Assembly: GCA_036704125.1 (NCBI GenBank)
Contig: DATNQI010000026.1
Coordinates: forward strand, 1 to 43,354
Origin: Pantanalinema sp.
GTDB lineage: Bacteria; Cyanobacteriota; Sericytochromatia; S15B-MN24; UBA4093
Direction of reading: 5' to 3'
Length of the DNA: 43,354 nt
Shown here in pieces: positions 39,344 to 43,354 of this stretch. The number at the start of each line of letters is the position of its first letter. Within the stretch, counting starts at the first letter, position 1. Both the position numbers and the translations under genes were made by a program. The notes below the pieces were generated by a model. It made no database searches and was not told where the DNA came from. It worked only from the letters and a program-made list of their open reading frames with translations.

Positions 39344-39979
39344 ATGATCCGCATGCGCGCCACCCTCAATCGCTCCCTGCTCTTGCTCGCGCTCGTCCTG
39401 ACGGGCTGCGGTACCCAGGCCGGTCTGCTGCCGCAGCGAAGCGACAGCGCCGGCGTTGCCGCCCTCAGCGCGAGCAAGGCCGCGCAGCTGCCCATGGAGA
39501 ACTTCACCCGCGTCAACGCGGGCCTGTACCGCGGCGGCATCCCGACCGACGAGGACATGAAGGGCCTCAAGGCACTGGGCATCAAGACAGTCGTCAACCT
39601 GATGGGTGGCGCGGGCGACGCCCAGGAGCGCGCCATGGTGGCGCACGAGAAGGAAGTCGCCGCCAAGCTCGGGCTCACGTTCGTCAACCTCGCCATCCCG
39701 TTCAACGTGGACGTGCCGGAAACCATGGTGAAGCAGTGGCTCCAGCTGGCTCAGGCTTCGGACGCGCAGCCCGTCTACATCCATTGCCGGCACGGGCGCG
39801 ATCGCACCGGCATGATGGTCGGCGCCTACCGCATCGCCAACGACGGCTATTCCGGAGAGCAGGCGCTCGACGAGATGAAGACCTTCGGCTTCAAGCCCGA
39901 GCGCTATCCCACCTTCGCCAAGTTCGTGCTGAACTTCAAGCCCACCCCCTCGAGCGGCCGGGTGGCACTCGCCAACTAG
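39344..39979 (+). CDS. Lipoprotein dual-specificity-type phosphatase
   Basis: 211 residues. A lipoprotein signal peptide ends at VLTGC (C22). The mature protein is a tyrosine/dual-specificity phosphatase fold with the P-loop HCRHGRDRTG: nucleophile C148 and R154, and the conserved general-acid region at NVDVPETM. The N-terminal RVNAGLYRGGIPTDED and TVVNLMGG strands are typical of SIW14/DSP-like enzymes. Because it is exported and lipid-anchored, its substrate is likely outside the cytoplasm (phosphoinositides, phosphate esters or polysaccharide). TTGGAGG precedes the ATG at 39344. A CTTAA direct repeat lies upstream. Confidence 0.82.
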   Translation: MIRMRATLNRSLLLLALVLTGCGTQAGLLPQRSDSAGVAALSASKAAQLPMENFTRVNAGLYRGGIPTDEDMKGLKALGIKTVVNLMGGAGDAQERAMVAHEKEVAAKLGLTFVNLAIPFNVDVPETMVKQWLQLAQASDAQPVYIHCRHGRDRTGMMVGAYRIANDGYSGEQALDEMKTFGFKPERYPTFAKFVLNFKPTPSSGRVALAN

Positions 39980-40108
39980 CCCTTCCACGATCTCGGACCG
40001 GCCGAACCCCTCGTAAGGAGCTGACCGGGCTTCCTTTCCATCGCCTGTTCGAGATGCTAGGATGGCGTGGCTACTCGCTCTTGCGCAAGCAATACCCCGA
40101 AAGGCCGC

Positions 40109-41374
40109 ATGTCATCGCTGAGCCGCCTCGTCCATGCCCTGCTAAACGTCAACGTCACGTCATCGGACGGTCAATCCCGGCGCCTTCGCAAGGTGAGCGT
40201 CAATGCCACCCTCGTCCTGGGGGCCGCCTGCGCCGCGATCTGGGCGATCGCCTTCGCCGGTCTCGGCGCCTGGTGGCTGGCATGCGTCGATCTGGGCATG
40301 GCCCTGCTATATGCGATCCTGCTCGCGGGCATTCACCGCTTCAAGCGCATCGAGCCTTTCCGTAGCCTGGCGCTCGGCATGCTCCTGGTGGCCAGTCTCG
40401 CCCACCACATGATCCTCGGCGGCTTCGCCGGCTCGGGCAGCTCCATTTTGTTCGCCTTCCTCACTCCCGCCAGCGCGCTCATCACCTATCGGGCAAAGGA
40501 TGCCTGGCCGTGGTTCGTCGCCTTTCTGGGGGTGCTGGTCCTGGCGGCGCTGACGGACAAGCGCTTCGCTCCTCTCGGCCACATCGACTCCCAGGTCGTG
40601 TTGAGCTGGACCACCGCCGCGGCGATCGCGAGCTTCACCGTCATGCTCTTCGGCTTCTTTCGCTACTTCCTCATCCAGCGCGAGGAGATCCTCGAGGCCC
40701 TGCGGGTCGAGCAGGATAAGTCCGAGCGCCTGCTGCTCAACATCCTGCCCGAGGAGATCGCCGGCCGCCTCAAGCAGCAGCCCGGCATCATCGCGGACGG
40801 CTTCCCCGAGGTCACGGTCCTCTTCGCCGACCTGGTGGGGTTCACCAAGCTCTCGGAGGAGCTGAGCGCCCAGGAGCTGGTCCACCTGCTCGATTCAATC
40901 TTCACCTCCTTCGACCACCTGACCGAGCGTCACGGTCTCGAGAAGATCAAGACCATCGGCGACGCCTACATGGTGGCCGGCGGCCTGCCGCAGCCGCGCC
41001 CCGATCACGCCGAGGCGATCGCGCGGCTCGCTCTGGACATGCGCGACGCCATCACCCGCTCACCGCTCGCGCAGCGGCACGATCTCGCGATGCGCATCGG
41101 CATCCACACCGGCCCGGTCGTCGCCGGCATCATCGGCGACACCAAGTTCAGCTACGACATGTGGGGCGACACGGTCAACACCGCGAGCCGCATGGAGTCC
41201 CACGGGCTCCCGGGCGAGATCCAGGTCTCGGAGGACACCTACGGGCGACTGTCGGTGGCCTTCGAGCTCGAAGGACGCGGGAGCGTGGCGGTCAAGGGCA
41301 AAGGGGAGATGCCGGTCTACCTGCTGCAAGGGATGCGCTCCTTCACCGCGAGCGAAGCGCCCTCTCTGGCCTGA
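40109..41374 (+). CDS. Membrane-bound class III adenylate cyclase
   Basis: 421 residues. About six transmembrane helices fill residues 30-190, followed by an amphipathic signalling helix (QREEILEALRVEQDKSERLLLNILP) and the CHD catalytic domain (about 230-405). Catalytic residues are all present: metal Asp D241 and D285, adenine-specifying K281 and D350 (Lys/Asp pair of adenylate, not guanylate, cyclases), transition-state N357 and R361. The product is expected to be cAMP. The start at 40109 has GAAAGG at 40099-40104. Its membrane domain is not a known MASE that I recognise. It is convergent with kamE. Confidence 0.9.
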   Translation: MSSLSRLVHALLNVNVTSSDGQSRRLRKVSVNATLVLGAACAAIWAIAFAGLGAWWLACVDLGMALLYAILLAGIHRFKRIEPFRSLALGMLLVASLAHHMILGGFAGSGSSILFAFLTPASALITYRAKDAWPWFVAFLGVLVLAALTDKRFAPLGHIDSQVVLSWTTAAAIASFTVMLFGFFRYFLIQREEILEALRVEQDKSERLLLNILPEEIAGRLKQQPGIIADGFPEVTVLFADLVGFTKLSEELSAQELVHLLDSIFTSFDHLTERHGLEKIKTIGDAYMVAGGLPQPRPDHAEAIARLALDMRDAITRSPLAQRHDLAMRIGIHTGPVVAGIIGDTKFSYDMWGDTVNTASRMESHGLPGEIQVSEDTYGRLSVAFELEGRGSVAVKGKGEMPVYLLQGMRSFTASEAPSLA

Positions 41375-41401
41375 GCCGGTCCGAAGGACCATCAAGCAAG
41401 A

Positions 41402-41439
41402 CGAAGGCCCCTGCGACCACTTGGTCACAGGGGCCTTCG
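41402..41439. terminator. Hairpin terminator between the cyclase gene and kamE
   Basis: CGAAGGCCCCTG (41402-41413) pairs with CAGGGGCCTTCG (41428-41439), with an inner GACCA/TGGTC stem. It lies between convergent genes. Confidence 0.8.
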
Positions 41440-41451
41440 AGGCGTAGCGCG

Positions 41452-42231
41452 CTAAGCGATGGCTGAGGCGTCGCGCCGGCGCATCATCTCCTGGACGACG
41501 AAGGCCGCCACGTCCTCGGCGTAGTTACCCACGCCGAAGCCCGCGTCGAAGCCGAGCTCGGTGGCCAGGTCGTGGGTGATGCGGGGGCCGCCCACGGCCA
41601 CCACGAAGCGGTTGCGCACCCCTTCGGCCTCCAGCACCTCGACCAGGTTAGTGAGCGTCATGATGTGAAGGTTCTTCTGGGTGACGACCTGCGAGACGAG
41701 GATGGCGTCGGCGTCGAGCTCGAGCGCCTTGGCCACCAGCACCTCGTTCGGAACCTGGGCGCCCATGTTGATGGCGTTGACCATCTTGTAGCGCTCCAGG
41801 CCGTAGTGACCGTTGTAGCCCTTCATGTTCATGATCGCGTCGATGCCGACCGTGTGCGCGTCGGTGCCGGTGCAGGCGCCGATGATGGTGATCTTGCGGC
41901 CGAACTCCTGCTCGATCAAGGCGTCGATCGCCCCCATGTCCATGGCCTCGTACTCCGAGCGGGGCACGTGGATGGTGGTGTAGTCCACCCCCTGGACGCA
42001 CGCGGCGTACATGATGAAGAGGCTCATGGTCGGGCCCACGGCCTGCATCGAGACCACCGCGGGGTCCTGCATGCCCATCTGGAGCACCAGGCGCTTGGCG
42101 GCCTCGTAGGCCTCGGGACCGGCGGGCACGGGCAGGGTGAAGCTGAGCTGCACCTTGCCGTCGTCCATGGTGTCGCCGTAGGGCTTGAGGTTCTTGAGGT
42201 TGGCTTCCTTGGGATAGGTGTTGGTCGTCAT
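41452..42231 (-). CDS. kamE: Lysine 5,6-aminomutase beta subunit
   Basis: 259 residues. The heterodimer moves the terminal amino group of beta-lysine or D-lysine from C6 to C5 with adenosylcobalamin and PLP, in lysine fermentation. The B12-binding DxHxxG motif is D124, H126 and G129 in TGTDAHTVG. The PLP lysine is K137 in MNMKGYNGHYGLE, 11 residues after the cobalt-ligand histidine, as in the Acetoanaerobium enzyme (H133, K144). Length fits KamE, not the large ornithine 4,5-aminomutase subunit. AGGAGA before the ATG overlaps the kamD stop region, so the two are coupled. Confidence 0.93.
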   Translation of the reverse strand: MTTNTYPKEANLKNLKPYGDTMDDGKVQLSFTLPVPAGPEAYEAAKRLVLQMGMQDPAVVSMQAVGPTMSLFIMYAACVQGVDYTTIHVPRSEYEAMDMGAIDALIEQEFGRKITIIGACTGTDAHTVGIDAIMNMKGYNGHYGLERYKMVNAINMGAQVPNEVLVAKALELDADAILVSQVVTQKNLHIMTLTNLVEVLEAEGVRNRFVVAVGGPRITHDLATELGFDAGFGVGNYAEDVAAFVVQEMMRRRDASAIA

Positions 42232-42243
42232 ATCCGGCTTCTC

Positions 42244-43354
42244 CTAGACCGTCGCCCGGGCGACGCCGTTGATGGCCTCGAGTCGGGTCATGAAGGGGTT
42301 GAAGTAGTCCTTGGCGCGCTCGAACACGCCCGAGAGGCCCTTGCCGCCGTCGGGGGCGCGCTTGACGTCGGCAAACTCGCCCTTGCCGATGGCCTCGACC
42401 AGGCCGGCGCTCTCGACCTTCTCCAGCAGCTCCACCGCCTGTTCCAGCACCAGCCGTGCGCGGGTCGCGACCATGCCGTCGGGCTTCCAGTCCAGGTCCG
42501 CGCCCATGTTGCGGGCGTAGTTGAAGACGTAGTCCGCGTTCTGGAGCGCCAGGTGGCGGTCCGAGGCGAAGGGGGTGTGGATCGCCTCGGTCATGATGCC
42601 CAAGAGGTGAATCTCTTGATTGGTCAGCACCGAGACCAGGTTGAAGAGGGCGTTGTGGGCGTAGGCCTGGAAGATGTCGCCCGTGATGTGCTTGGTGGGG
42701 GGCATGTACTTGAGGGGCGCCTCGGGGAAGACCTGGCGCACCAGCTGGGCCATGGCGATCTCGTAGCTGAGGCCGTCGGGGGTCTTGGGGTTCATCTCGA
42801 AGGCGTGGCCCAGGCCCATCAGGTCGGGGGTCATGCCGGCGGCGAGCGCGAAGCGCTCGTTGATGAACTGGCTGGCGAGCACCGTGTGGCCCTGCTCGAA
42901 CGCGTCCGCCGTGGTCAGGTAGTTGTCCTCGCCGGTGTTGATGATGATGCCGCTCGCGGCGTTGATGAGGCGCGAGAAGTACTGGTCGCAGAGGGTGCGG
43001 AAGATGTTGATGTCGCGGAAGAGGATGCCGTACATGGCGTCGTTGAGGAGCATGTCCAGCCGCTCCCAGGCCGCCGCGAACGCGATCTCCGGCATGCACA
43101 GGCCGGAGGAGTAGTTGGTGAGGTGGACGTAGCGGTTGAGCCGGCGCGACTCGTCGTCGAGCGCCTCCCGCATGATCCGGAAGTTCTCCTGGGTCGCGTA
43201 GGTCCCGCCGTAGCCCTCGGTCGTCGCGCCGTGCGGCACGTAGTCGAGGAGCGACTGCGCGGTCGAGCGGATCACGGCGATGACGTCCGCGCCGGCCTGC
43301 GCCGCGGCGCGGGCCTGCTCGACGTCGTCGTGGATGTTGCCGGTCGCGACGATG
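42244..43354 (-). CDS. kamD: Lysine 5,6-aminomutase alpha subunit, partial
   Basis: 370 codons are visible, ending at the TAG 12 nt before kamE. The open frame continues without a stop to the right edge, and the codons beyond the GTG at 43275 (TGNIHDDVEQARAAAQAG, then DVIAVIRSTAQSLLDYVP) are family sequence, so the true start lies outside the window. The TIM-barrel features YVPHGATTEGYGGTYATQENFR and the helical C-terminus are typical. It forms the catalytic heterodimer with KamE. Other lysine-fermentation genes (kamA, kdd, kce, kal) would be expected beyond the edge. Confidence 0.92.
   Translation of the reverse strand, partial: IVATGNIHDDVEQARAAAQAGADVIAVIRSTAQSLLDYVPHGATTEGYGGTYATQENFRIMREALDDESRRLNRYVHLTNYSSGLCMPEIAFAAAWERLDMLLNDAMYGILFRDINIFRTLCDQYFSRLINAASGIIINTGEDNYLTTADAFEQGHTVLASQFINERFALAAGMTPDLMGLGHAFEMNPKTPDGLSYEIAMAQLVRQVFPEAPLKYMPPTKHITGDIFQAYAHNALFNLVSVLTNQEIHLLGIMTEAIHTPFASDRHLALQNADYVFNYARNMGADLDWKPDGMVATRARLVLEQAVELLEKVESAGLVEAIGKGEFADVKRAPDGGKGLSGVFERAKDYFNPFMTRLEAINGVARATV

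Noticed and set aside
41452-42231. Ornithine 4,5-aminomutase subunit
   Set aside because: OraE is a single large protein and OraS a small one; here there are two genes of KamD and KamE length, with the KamE spacing of His and Lys.

Overview
The window is 43 kb of compact, high-GC bacterial chromosome with about 46 protein genes, one tRNA gene, no rRNA, no phage module, no CRISPR array and no intact insertion sequence. Many starts carry AGGAGG-type ribosome binding sites. At least six genes encode lipoproteins, one encodes an SLH-domain porin-like protein and one a small beta-barrel candidate, so the cell is very likely diderm. The octamer GCGATCGC (identical to cyanobacterial HIP1) was found 33 times by eye, against roughly two expected from base composition. 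Together with the SLH porin this suggests a member of the cyanobacterial lineage. No photosynthesis genes are seen, so a non-photosynthetic relative (Sericytochromatia/Vampirovibrionia-like) is a low-confidence guess. Oxygen-using enzymes (tryptophan dioxygenase, cysteine dioxygenase) sit with a fermentation-type lysine 5,6-aminomutase, which would fit a facultative heterotroph.

Layout. 1-4.2 kb: an RCK_C protein, a small membrane protein, a cupredoxin lipoprotein with an Arg/Asp tract, a LarC-like protein, a bifunctional-nuclease-family protein and a cyclodeaminase-family protein. 4.4-6.8 kb: three lipoprotein genes, the last two tandem paralogues. 6.8-7.1 kb: repeat-filled intergenic region. 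7.1-10.4 kb: hisC facing a kynA-kynU tryptophan catabolic pair. 10.4-10.8 kb: a DUF559 nuclease gene enclosed by 54-nt inverted repeats that can form G-quadruplexes. 10.8-16 kb: beta-barrel protein, glycoside-hydrolase lipoprotein, and an aminosugar-type isomerase/aldolase pair. 16.1-18.1 kb: two crotonases and a VOC protein. 18.1-23 kb: small Cys protein, exported protein, cysteine dioxygenase, cysK-cysE, SLH porin. 23-33 kb: a minus-strand housekeeping block (metG, tatD, polX, nth, lipoprotein, rimO, pgsA, upp, cinA). 33.1 kb: tRNA-Phe. 33.4-39.1 kb: amidase, adenine deaminase, small zinc-ribbon-like protein, methyltransferase, lipoprotein. 39.3-41.4 kb: lipoprotein phosphatase and membrane adenylate cyclase. 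41.4 kb to the end: kamE and a kamD cut by the window edge.

How the parts work together. kynA-kynU would turn tryptophan into anthranilate and alanine if a formamidase exists elsewhere. cysK-cysE make cysteine beside a cysteine-oxidising enzyme. The SIS isomerase and class II aldolase look like the lower half of an aminosugar route next to an exported glycosidase. kamDE belong to lysine fermentation. The least explained items are the DUF559 inverted-repeat unit with its shrunken relatives, a second short palindromic repeat family, and the HIP1 abundance.
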